From the NCBI GenBank assembly GCA_018673255.1, contig JABHDC010000175.1, positions 1 through 12,975 of the forward strand: a stretch of DNA of 12,975 bases, given 5' to 3'. Every line of letters starts with the position of its first letter. The first letter of the stretch is position 1. Source of the stretch: Gemmatimonadota bacterium. Its GTDB lineage: Bacteria; Latescibacterota; UBA2968; UBA8231. Below the pieces are notes generated by a model, which was not told where the DNA came from, ran no database searches, and saw only the letters and a program-made list of their open reading frames with translations. The position numbers were made by a program, and so were the translations under genes. Below are positions 6,987 through 12,975 of this stretch, one piece after another.

Positions 6987-8053
6987 GCTCTTCATCGAAT
7001 TCTACGCCTTCATCTGACGAACCACTCTTCCTCTCCGCTTGTCGGGGGCATCGTACGCCTCGACGACCGATCTGGCTTATGCGGCAAGCTGGCCGCATCC
7101 TCGAGCCCTATCGGCGTCTGAAGGAAGAGAAGGGGTCCATCGAGACGATGTTCCGCGACCCGGCCACGGCGGCGGAAGTAACCCTCATGCCCGTGGACAT
7201 GCTCGGTGTCGATGCGGCCATTCTGTTTGCCGACATCTTCACGCCCGTAGACCCCATGGGTTGCCCGGTCAAGTTCGATCCCGGTCCAGTCCTCGGCTTT
7301 TCCACACGCGATCCGGCGTCCGTGGCCCGACTGCACACCTTCGACGCTGCGAAGGACCTGGCCTACGTGGGCGATATCATCGGCCGGATCCGCGATCGCT
7401 TGCCCGCCCACGTGCCACTGATCGGCTTCGCGGGATCTCCCCTTACACTGGCCACGTATATGGCAGAGGGTGGTGGAGCTCGAGAATTCACGCAGTTCCG
7501 CCGACTCCTGCACCAAGACCTGCCCACGGCCAGACGGCTACTCGATGTTCTGGCCGATGTGACGATCGGCTATCTGGCGATGCAGGTGGAGGCCGGGGCC
7601 CAGGCGTTGCAGTTGTTCGATACGTGGATTGGTGCCCTGTCACGTCGCGACTTCGAAGCCCACGCCCTGCCCTGCCTGCGCAGGATCTTTGACGCCACAC
7701 GTTCATTGGGCGTGCCGATGATCTACTACGCCAACAATGCGGCTCACCTGCTGCCCGTCATGGACCAGGTCGGCGCAGATGTGTACTCCCTTGATTGGCG
7801 CACGGACCTCACGGAAGCAGATCGGATTCTTGGCGGGAAGTACCCACTGCAGGGCAACCTCGACCCCTGCGCCCTGTTTGCCCCACCCGATGCCGTCGAA
7901 GAGGAAACCCTCGGCCTGCTGAAGCGGACAGATGGTCTCCGGCACCTTTTCAATCTGGGTCATGGTGTCCAACCGGACACCCCCTACGAGAGTGTGGAGC
8001 GACTGGTGCAGGTCGTGAAGAGCTATCAGACGCCCATCTCAGAGGATGGCTAG
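6983..8053 (+). CDS. hemE: uroporphyrinogen decarboxylase (EC 4.1.1.37)
   Basis: The enzyme removes four acetate carboxyl groups from uroporphyrinogen III to give coproporphyrinogen III in the cytosol, a step of heme synthesis. GTG 6983 overlaps the upstream stop (GTGA) and gives 356 aa, the normal HemE length. An earlier in-frame ATG at 6860 would add 41 residues that look nothing like the family. Signatures seen are LFLSACRG, WLMRQAGR (31-38, substrate-binding arginines), FADIF with the conserved catalytic Asp84, GSPLTLATYMAEG, LFDTWIGALS and, near the C-terminus, NLGHGVQPDTP with its conserved His. The enzyme appears intact. No other heme gene is in the window. Coupling to the upstream gene suggests shared translation rather than necessarily a shared pathway. 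Confidence 0.96.
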   Translation: MSSSSNSTPSSDEPLFLSACRGHRTPRRPIWLMRQAGRILEPYRRLKEEKGSIETMFRDPATAAEVTLMPVDMLGVDAAILFADIFTPVDPMGCPVKFDPGPVLGFSTRDPASVARLHTFDAAKDLAYVGDIIGRIRDRLPAHVPLIGFAGSPLTLATYMAEGGGAREFTQFRRLLHQDLPTARRLLDVLADVTIGYLAMQVEAGAQALQLFDTWIGALSRRDFEAHALPCLRRIFDATRSLGVPMIYYANNAAHLLPVMDQVGADVYSLDWRTDLTEADRILGGKYPLQGNLDPCALFAPPDAVEEETLGLLKRTDGLRHLFNLGHGVQPDTPYESVERLVQVVKSYQTPISEDG

Positions 8054-8057
8054 GACT

Positions 8058-8288
8058 ATGGCCGACCCGATCGAGAAAGGCGTGACACGTCGCCACACGT
8101 TCTTCTGTACCGACCGGGAGCGACACACCACCTCGACAAAGGTGATCGACGTTTCGCCAAAGACCATCTCTGTCTTCGGTCGTCAGGTGCAGGGTTGGAT
8201 TGTTACGACGGAGGAACCCGTCATCGACAAGACGATCTCTTTGAAGGAGTCACTCGACGACATGGGCGTCCGCCATGATCCTGAGTAG
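8058..8288 (+). CDS. small hypothetical protein
   Basis: The frame encodes 76 aa from ATG 8058, with AGAGGA at 8041-8046 as a somewhat distant ribosome site. An in-frame ATG at 8046, overlapping the hemE end, would give 80 aa but has no proper ribosome site. The product is polar and probably mostly beta: a basic N-terminus (GVTRRHTFFC), a central VSPKTISVFGRQVQGWIV segment that looks like two beta strands, and an acidic C-terminus. One Cys is present; no signal peptide or membrane segment was seen. It is 4 bp downstream of hemE, last in the plus-strand operon and just before a hairpin. I do not recognise the family. Operon position and ordinary codon use make it a likely real gene. Confidence 0.65.
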   Translation: MADPIEKGVTRRHTFFCTDRERHTTSTKVIDVSPKTISVFGRQVQGWIVTTEEPVIDKTISLKESLDDMGVRHDPE

Positions 8289-8304
8289 TTCAGGATCGCA
8301 CCGT

Positions 8305-8328
8305 GAGTCACTGGATGCTCAGTGACTC
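8305..8328. terminator. hairpin between convergent operons, probable bidirectional terminator
   Basis: GAGTCACTG (8305-8313) and CAGTGACTC (8320-8328) form a perfect 9-bp stem with a 6-nt loop. It lies 17 bp after the stop of the small plus-strand gene and overlaps the stop (8319-8321) of the minus-strand gene. No strong T-tract follows on either strand, so it may act as a weak or factor-assisted terminator, or protect the 3' ends. Confidence 0.6.
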
Positions 8329-8813
8329 GTTGGCCAGGTGAATGTATTCTTCTCCCAGCCAGCGATTTGCCTGGGTGGAGCCTGAATGTCTTCGCCGGGG
8401 GCGAAGAAGCTCCCCACTAGATCGACCTCGCTGTCAAAGTCTCCCGCCAGATCGACGAAGTGCTTCTCCAGCATCTCCTGCAATTGGTCGCGTATCCCGG
8501 CCGCATGGTGGGATAACACGCGCCTTGTCTCGTTTCGTCCTGCATCCTCAAGATGCCGCGCCAGTGGCGCGCTGATCCAGAAGTCAAAACGGATCATCTC
8601 ACCCGTCTCATCCAGTCCGAGATGGACCCGGTAAGCCGGATAGGTCAATTCGAGTCCGAGCAGTCGCAGGTGCAGGTCGAGCCATCGTGAGCCCGTCACT
8701 GTGCGCGGTCGGCTCAGGACATCCGAGCGCAACACTGCTGCGGCCGGTGTTGCAAAGGCGGAGGCGAATCCCAGCCACAGCAGCAGATATGTCAGGAGTC
8801 GGCGACTTGTCAT
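8319..8813 (-). CDS. exported hypothetical protein
   Basis: The 164-aa product starts at ATG 8813 behind GAGGG with a spacer of about six bases. Residues 1-26 are a classical Sec signal peptide: TSRR basic end, a hydrophobic core LLTYLLLWLGFASAF, and TPAAA before a likely signal peptidase I cut. The mature part has a beta-like region (LHLRLLGLELTYPAYRVHLGLDETGEMIRFDFWISAP) and a helical region with many His, Arg and Glu (about 85-125). It ends in a short acidic/polar tail. There is no lipobox Cys. The start is 8 bp after the stop of the CBS/zinc-ribbon gene, so it is last in the KOR operon. I do not recognise the family. Why an exported protein is cotranscribed with cytosolic ferredoxin enzymes is unclear. 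Confidence 0.8.
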   Translation of the reverse strand: MTSRRLLTYLLLWLGFASAFATPAAAVLRSDVLSRPRTVTGSRWLDLHLRLLGLELTYPAYRVHLGLDETGEMIRFDFWISAPLARHLEDAGRNETRRVLSHHAAGIRDQLQEMLEKHFVDLAGDFDSEVDLVGSFFAPGEDIQAPPRQIAGWEKNTFTWPTSH

Positions 8814-8821
8814 GAGGGCCC

Positions 8822-9367
8822 TCAGGCGGTGCCGACGCTCTTGCTCATAAAGCGGATGATGTCACGCAGAGACACGACGCCCACCGGGCGGGTGTCGTCG
8901 TCAACGAGCGGGACGTGCCGGAAGCCATGCACCGACATCAGATGCAAGGCGTGACTGATGGGATCTGCCGGACGCAACGTGGAGGGACTCGGCGTCATGA
9001 GACTTTCCACGGGGATCGCAGCGGCGTGGTCGATCAGTCCGGCCACCCGGTAGAGGATATCACGCTCGGTGAAGATCCCCACCAATTCCTCACCGTGACT
9101 CGTCACCAGAACACACCCGACATTCCGCTTCTGCAGACGACCGATGACGTCGGCCAGTGTCGCCGAACGATCAACGCATTCCGGCTCCCTGGGGCGTAAC
9201 CGCAACAACGGATTCTGCAGCGCCGCCGACTCGCCGTCGACGCTGGGCTCCACGACAAGACTCGCACCACATTCATCGCACGAATCAGTCCCTGAGATAT
9301 TCCCATGTCCGCAGGCCTGACACTCGACACTCTCATTGTGAGCCTGGGCATTGTGGGCGTGTACCAT
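8822..9367 (-). CDS. zinc-ribbon plus CBS-domain-pair protein
   Basis: The 181-aa product starts at ATG 9367, set by AGGAAGG six bases upstream; an upstream in-frame ATG at 9394 lies inside korB and has no such site. Four Cys in C-x2-C-x10-C-x2-C (16, 19, 30, 33) form a small zinc ribbon with a His-rich extension before it. Two CBS motifs follow (about 60-118 and 122-180). Each carries the S/T-x-x-D nucleotide-contact motif, TERD (100-103) and SLRD (166-169). CBS pairs commonly bind AMP, ADP, ATP or SAM and regulate a partner. The gene starts 11 bp after the korB stop, so the likely partner is the KorAB enzyme or its electron supply. That link is inference from context. It is paralogous to the CBS protein at 12336-12803. 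Confidence 0.9.
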   Translation of the reverse strand: MVHAHNAQAHNESVECQACGHGNISGTDSCDECGASLVVEPSVDGESAALQNPLLRLRPREPECVDRSATLADVIGRLQKRNVGCVLVTSHGEELVGIFTERDILYRVAGLIDHAAAIPVESLMTPSPSTLRPADPISHALHLMSVHGFRHVPLVDDDTRPVGVVSLRDIIRFMSKSVGTA

Positions 9368-9373
9368 AGCGTG

Positions 9374-9380
9374 CCTTCCT
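9374..9380 (-). promoter_or_regulatory. strong Shine-Dalgarno that fixes the start of the zinc-ribbon/CBS gene
   Basis: AGGAAGG on the minus strand lies six bases before the ATG at 9367 and overlaps the korB stop. It decides for the 181-aa start over the longer 190-aa frame. Confidence 0.75.
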
Positions 9381-10398
9381 ACTCCACAACCCACGTGTCA
9401 CTGCTGCGCAACAACGCATCCAGATCTGCGTCGCCGTCCGACATCGCCTGCTGCACCTGATCTACGAGCAGGTCCGTGTAGGCCGGTCGATCGACGGATC
9501 GCAGGACACCAAAGGGCAGCGGGAACTCAGGGTGCTGCATTCGACTGAGCATGTAAGCATAGGAACTGTTGTCGAGACCTTCCTGATGCGTGGCCAACTC
9601 ACCCTCATCGACATCGGACAGCTTGACGACCTCGGGGATCATGCCATTGACGCGGACCCCCTTGTCGCTGTCCCGGCCGAACACGAGGGGCTGCCCCTCC
9701 TCCACATAGACGATGTTGTCATCGCGCACACTGGAGTCGGTTGTATGATCCCAGGCGGTCGGATTGTAGACGACGCAATTCTGGAAGATCTCAACGAAAG
9801 CGGTGCCACGGTGCGCGGCCGCCCGTCGAAGAACCTCCTGCAGGTGTTTTGTGTTTGTGTCCTGTGTGCGGGCAACGAACGTCGCTTCTGCACCGATGGC
9901 GACTGAAATCGGATTGAAGGGGTAATCAATAGATCCCATGGGTGTGGACTTCGTCCGATGTCCCTGCAAGGATGTCGGCGAATACTGCCCCTTCGTCAGG
10001 CCATACACACGATTGTTGAAGAGGATGACCTTCACATCCACATTGCGGCGCATGCAGTGGACGAGGTGGTTGCCACCAATGGACAGTCCATCACCGTCAC
10101 CGGTGATGACCCAGACGGACAGGTCCGGATTCACCGACTTGATGCCGGTCGCCACGGTCGGTGCACGGCCGTGAATCGAGTGGATTCCGTAGGTATCCAT
10201 GTAATATGGGAAGCGACTGGAGCAACCGATCCCGGAAACAAAAACGGTCTGCTCGCGAGGAACGCCCACCTCAGCGAGAACTTTCTGCATCTGCGCCAGG
10301 ATGGCGTAGTCACCGCATCCGGGACACCACCGGACCTCCTGGTCGGAGACGAAGTCCTTGCGCGTCAGTTGCGCCGGCTCGGCAATCGTATCGGTCAT
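9379..10398 (-). CDS. korB: 2-oxoglutarate:ferredoxin oxidoreductase, beta subunit (TPP and [4Fe-4S])
   Basis: The beta subunit binds thiamine diphosphate and one [4Fe-4S] cluster. With KorA it catalyses 2-oxoglutarate + CoA + oxidised ferredoxin to succinyl-CoA + CO2 + reduced ferredoxin, or the reverse. The 339-aa product starts at ATG 10398 behind GAGGAA. Visible motifs are WCPGCG (Cys25, Cys28), GIGC (Cys59) and QNC (Cys208) as cluster ligands. GDGDGLSIGGN (100-110) with FNNRVYGLTKGQ (127-138) is the TPP/Mg site. The segment SSRFPYYMDTYGIHSIHGRA is characteristic of the KorB branch. Length is normal. It lies 18 bp after korA. Substrate is assigned by resemblance to KorB; a different 2-oxoacid cannot be excluded without structure or assay. 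Confidence 0.95.
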   Translation of the reverse strand: MTDTIAEPAQLTRKDFVSDQEVRWCPGCGDYAILAQMQKVLAEVGVPREQTVFVSGIGCSSRFPYYMDTYGIHSIHGRAPTVATGIKSVNPDLSVWVITGDGDGLSIGGNHLVHCMRRNVDVKVILFNNRVYGLTKGQYSPTSLQGHRTKSTPMGSIDYPFNPISVAIGAEATFVARTQDTNTKHLQEVLRRAAAHRGTAFVEIFQNCVVYNPTAWDHTTDSSVRDDNIVYVEEGQPLVFGRDSDKGVRVNGMIPEVVKLSDVDEGELATHQEGLDNSSYAYMLSRMQHPEFPLPFGVLRSVDRPAYTDLLVDQVQQAMSDGDADLDALLRSSDTWVVE

Positions 10399-10416
10399 CT
10401 GTTTCCTCTACCCGAG

Positions 10417-12294
10417 TCAGGTCAGTATTTCGTTGATCTTGGCCACGATCTCGCGGATCCGGAAGGGCTGCCCCTGGACCTTGTTGAGACCGATCACACG
10501 TACAGGATACCGCGCCTGCAGGAGCATGGACAACTGCCCCAGATTGAGCTCCGGTACCAGCACCTGGCGATAGCGGCTCATGATGTTTCCCAGATCCTTC
10601 GGGAAGGGATTCAGGTGCCGCAGATGACAACTGGCCACGGCCCGACCCTCTGACTGGGCCTGTTCGACAGCAGCGCGGATCGCGCCATAGGTGCCTCCCC
10701 AACCGACGACGAGCAGATCGCCCTGTTCCGGCCCCAACACATCCAGGGGGGGCAGAAAATCGGCAATGCGCGCCACCTTTTCAGCGCGCATCTTGATCAT
10801 GTGTTCGTTGTCGTGGGGGTCATAGGACACATTGCCCGTCACATCCTGCTTACCCAGTCCACCGATCCGGTGCGCCATACCAACTGTTCCGGGCAGGACC
10901 CATGGACGGGCAAGTGTCGCTTCATCCCGCATGTAGGGCTGATACCCATTGGGATCCGTTCGATTCTCGACGGGAATCGGCTCGATCATATCCAGGTCGG
11001 GCAGACGCCATGGTTCCGAACTGTTGGCCAGGTAACCATCGGTGAGCAGGAAGACAGGGGTCATGTGACGCAAGGCAATCCGACACGCCTCGATCGCCAT
11101 GTCAAAGCAGTCGGCCGCCGTGGCCGCCGCAATCACAGGAATCGGACTCTCGCCATTACGACCGTACAGCACGGAGAGCAAATCTGCCTGCTCCGTCTTG
11201 GTCGGCAGCCCCGTGCTGGGCCCGCCTCGCTGCACATTGACGACGACCATGGGCAACTCGAGCACGATCGCCAGGTTCATCCCCTCGCTCTTGAGGGACA
11301 CGCCCGGGCCGCTGGATGCAGTCACCGACAACGCACCGGCAAAAGCGCCACCGATGACGGAACCGATAGCAGCGATCTCATCTTCGGCCTGGAAGGTGCG
11401 CACGTCGAATCGCTTGAGTGCCGCCAATCCCTCGAGAATCGGGGTGGCCGGTGTGATCGGATAGCTGCCATAGAAGAGGGTCCTGTTGGCCTTCTGCGCA
11501 GCCGTAACGAGCCCGAGGACAACGGCCTCGTTGCCCGTAATCCGTCGATAGGTGCCTGGTGGCACCTCGTCGGTGCGCGTGGGCACGCTCATCCGCGACT
11601 GGAAGGCTTCGGTCGTCTCACCGTAGGCATATCCGGCCTTCAGAGCGCGCGTATTGGCCTCAACCACCTGTGGTCGCTTACCGAACTTCTCTCGGTAAAA
11701 AGCCAGCGTCGTCTCCAATGGACGATCGAAGAGCCAGAAGGCCAATCCCAGAGCGAAGGCATTCTTGCACAGATCCTTCTGCTGATTCGACAGTTCGTCG
11801 AGATCTTCAAGCGCCGCACGGGTCAGCGATGTCAGCGGGACTCGGTGAAGTTCATACCCCTGCAGATACGACTCATCGTCGAGGGGATTGGCTTCGTAAC
11901 CGGCCTTGCGCAGATTGTTGCGCGTATAGGCGTCTTCATTGGCGATGATGACGCCGCCCGGCTCGAGGTCAGCCAGATTGGCAGCCAGTGCAGCGGGGTT
12001 CATCGCCACCAGAACCCGTGGCGCATCACCTGCCGTGTAGATGTCGGTTGCGGCCAGATTGACCTGGAAGCCCGAGAGACCGGCCAGCGTTCCGGCAGGA
12101 GCCCGGATCTCAGCAGGAAAATCAGGGAACGTCGAAATGTCGTTGCCGAGGACAGCCGAGGTATTGGTGAACTGGTCACCTGTCAGCTGCATGCCATCGC
12201 CGGAATCACCGGAAAACCGGATGACGACGGAATCCATCAGCCGCGCGCTCTCTCCATCAACGGCACTCGATTCGGAGGCCGGAGGTTCGGCCAT
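10417..12294 (-). CDS. korA: 2-oxoglutarate:ferredoxin oxidoreductase, fused gamma-alpha subunit
   Basis: The 625-aa product starts at ATG 12294 behind AGGAGAG six bases upstream; a TTG just before it at 12297 is less likely. The N-terminal gamma domain (about 20-200) carries [10 protein letters not shown] (27-36) and FPAEIRAP. The alpha region carries YPITP (278-282), a Q-AEDE segment, [20 protein letters not shown] (355-369) and GRNGESP. The C-terminal CoA-side domain (about 510-625) ends in a region with VPELNLGQL. Gamma-alpha fusions of this size are typical of KorA in actinobacteria and many other bacteria. Together with KorB it serves an oxidative or reductive TCA step depending on ferredoxin potential. 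The gene is 41 bp downstream of a CBS-pair gene. A fixed direction of flow cannot be read from the sequence. Confidence 0.95.
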   Translation of the reverse strand: MAEPPASESSAVDGESARLMDSVVIRFSGDSGDGMQLTGDQFTNTSAVLGNDISTFPDFPAEIRAPAGTLAGLSGFQVNLAATDIYTAGDAPRVLVAMNPAALAANLADLEPGGVIIANEDAYTRNNLRKAGYEANPLDDESYLQGYELHRVPLTSLTRAALEDLDELSNQQKDLCKNAFALGLAFWLFDRPLETTLAFYREKFGKRPQVVEANTRALKAGYAYGETTEAFQSRMSVPTRTDEVPPGTYRRITGNEAVVLGLVTAAQKANRTLFYGSYPITPATPILEGLAALKRFDVRTFQAEDEIAAIGSVIGGAFAGALSVTASSGPGVSLKSEGMNLAIVLELPMVVVNVQRGGPSTGLPTKTEQADLLSVLYGRNGESPIPVIAAATAADCFDMAIEACRIALRHMTPVFLLTDGYLANSSEPWRLPDLDMIEPIPVENRTDPNGYQPYMRDEATLARPWVLPGTVGMAHRIGGLGKQDVTGNVSYDPHDNEHMIKMRAEKVARIADFLPPLDVLGPEQGDLLVVGWGGTYGAIRAAVEQAQSEGRAVASCHLRHLNPFPKDLGNIMSRYRQVLVPELNLGQLSMLLQARYPVRVIGLNKVQGQPFRIREIVAKINEILT

Positions 12295-12300
12295 CAAACA

Positions 12301-12307
12301 CTCTCCT
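12301..12307 (-). promoter_or_regulatory. Shine-Dalgarno that fixes the korA start
   Basis: AGGAGAG on the minus strand lies six bases before ATG 12294, supporting ATG over the adjacent TTG at 12297. Confidence 0.7.
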
Positions 12308-12335
12308 GGATCAGTAGTCAGGGTGGATAGGGCGC

Positions 12336-12803
12336 TCAGGCCCCTTCCCGGGTACGTGGGATCAATTCGGGATCGGGGGGGAGATTGTAGATTTCTCGTG
12401 GGAAGTGGTCGGTGAGGAATCGAATCACTGCGTGCTGTGACAGATTGCCCACGATCTCCCCATTCTCTCCCAGAACCGGAACATTTCGATAGTGTCCCTC
12501 TGTCATCAGAGACAGCGCCTTGCTCACGGGATCCTCGACTGTGAGCACCTGCGGATCCGGCGTCATCAGCGACTCGATTTGGGTATCGAGCTTCGATGAA
12601 TCGGCGACCTTCAGCAGCACATCACGTTCGGTGAAGATCCCCACGAGCCCGCCTTCAGCTCCCTCAACGAGGATGACATTAACCCGCGCCTCCCGCATGT
12701 GTTCCAGAGCATCAGAAACTAGCGTCGTGGCTGGAAGTCGAACGAAACCGCTGAGATCCAGATGGGATACTCTGGTCTCTGAAAAGGCTTGGGCGAGACG
12801 CAT
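12336..12803 (-). CDS. CBS-domain-pair protein upstream of korAB
   Basis: The frame is open back to 12965, but family similarity begins only after ATG 12803, giving 155 aa. Residues before that ATG look like translated leader (Arg/Cys-rich, then Phe/Pro), and the predicted promoter lies inside that stretch. No strong ribosome site precedes 12803, so the start is moderately sure. Two CBS motifs fill the protein (about 12-75 and 78-136). The first has the nucleotide-contact motif TERD (58-61); the second has SQHA (122-125), where the usual Asp is Ala. The C-terminal tail is Pro-rich. The LMTPDP and GIFTERD segments match the zinc-ribbon/CBS protein downstream of korB, so the two are paralogs. 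It is first in the operon, 41 bp before korA. An adenine-nucleotide sensor for KOR is inferred, not shown. Confidence 0.88.
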   Translation of the reverse strand: MRLAQAFSETRVSHLDLSGFVRLPATTLVSDALEHMREARVNVILVEGAEGGLVGIFTERDVLLKVADSSKLDTQIESLMTPDPQVLTVEDPVSKALSLMTEGHYRNVPVLGENGEIVGNLSQHAVIRFLTDHFPREIYNLPPDPELIPRTREGA

Positions 12804-12975
12804 CGTCGGCCAGGGATTGGGAATTCGGAAGGGCGAAAAGAGCGGAGATCTTGTGGCAGGCCCAGCTCGGGGCGCATTGCACAAGAACCTTTGGAATATA
12901 CATCCGTACCAGAGACCGTCAAGCAGCAGAAATCGTCGACACACTCTCCTGCACACGCCCTCCATCCGGCCCGGC
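12804..12975. other. 172-base leader and upstream region of the KOR operon, no gene recognised
   Basis: The minus-strand CBS frame stays open here, but the translated sequence does not resemble a CBS protein or a signal peptide. It is better read as leader plus promoter. About 85 nt separate the predicted transcription start from ATG 12803. Confidence 0.45.
12895..12922 (-). promoter_or_regulatory. sigma70-like promoter for the CBS-korAB operon
   Basis: On the minus strand TTGACG (12922-12917) and TATATT (12900-12895) are 16 bp apart, each matching consensus at 5 of 6 positions. This is the best promoter match in the window. Transcription would start near 12888 and cover the CBS gene, korA, korB, the zinc-ribbon/CBS gene and the exported hypothetical. 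Confidence 0.55.

Noticed and set aside
10801..12330. Long plus-strand open frame of 509 codons
   Set aside because: It runs antisense to korA, whose family motifs are unmistakable. The translation is rich in Arg, His and Gly without domain structure, as expected of a shadow frame in GC-rich DNA.
1..12975. tRNA, rRNA, insertion sequence or phage attachment site
   Set aside because: No transposase, integrase, terminal inverted repeats, cloverleaf or rRNA-like stretch was seen in the whole window.

Overview
The window is a compact bacterial segment that looks about 60% G+C by eye. It has clear Shine-Dalgarno sites, stop/start overlaps and almost no non-coding space. The organism cannot be named from the sequence. 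A fused gamma-alpha 2-oxoacid:ferredoxin oxidoreductase, a class III-type HemE and very acidic uncharacterised proteins would suit an uncultivated Gram-negative-type lineage, for instance near the FCB superphylum. That placement is a weak inference.

Layout: (1) Positions 1-904, minus strand: the N-terminal 301 residues of a BaiN/YhiN/HI0933-family FAD oxidoreductase, whose C-terminus lies outside the window. (2) Positions 905-1107: a divergent intergenic region with a sigma70-like promoter and an inverted repeat at the expected transcription start. (3) Positions 1108-8288, plus strand: a five-gene apparent operon. It holds a 939-aa leaderless protein with glycoside-hydrolase-like architecture, two uncharacterised proteins (404 and 611 aa) that share a diverged C-terminal domain, hemE, and a 76-aa hypothetical. 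The 404-aa, 611-aa and hemE genes overlap by 4 bp at each junction. (4) Positions 8305-8328: a perfect 9-bp hairpin between convergent operons. (5) Positions 8319-12803, minus strand: a second apparent operon, in transcription order CBS-pair protein, korA (gamma-alpha), korB, zinc-ribbon plus CBS-pair protein, and a signal-peptide-bearing hypothetical. A good sigma70-like promoter lies upstream at 12895-12922.

The second operon is readily understood. KorAB interconverts 2-oxoglutarate and succinyl-CoA using ferredoxin, and two CBS-pair proteins encoded on either side are candidate adenine-nucleotide sensors for it. The least explained part is the cassette at 1108-6986. It encodes a GH-like protein predicted to stay in the cytoplasm and two coiled-coil/acidic partners with a common C-terminal domain. 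One partner carries ten 15-residue repeats built around F-x-G-[DE]-[DE]. I do not recognise this cassette as a described system; it is the best candidate here for something new.
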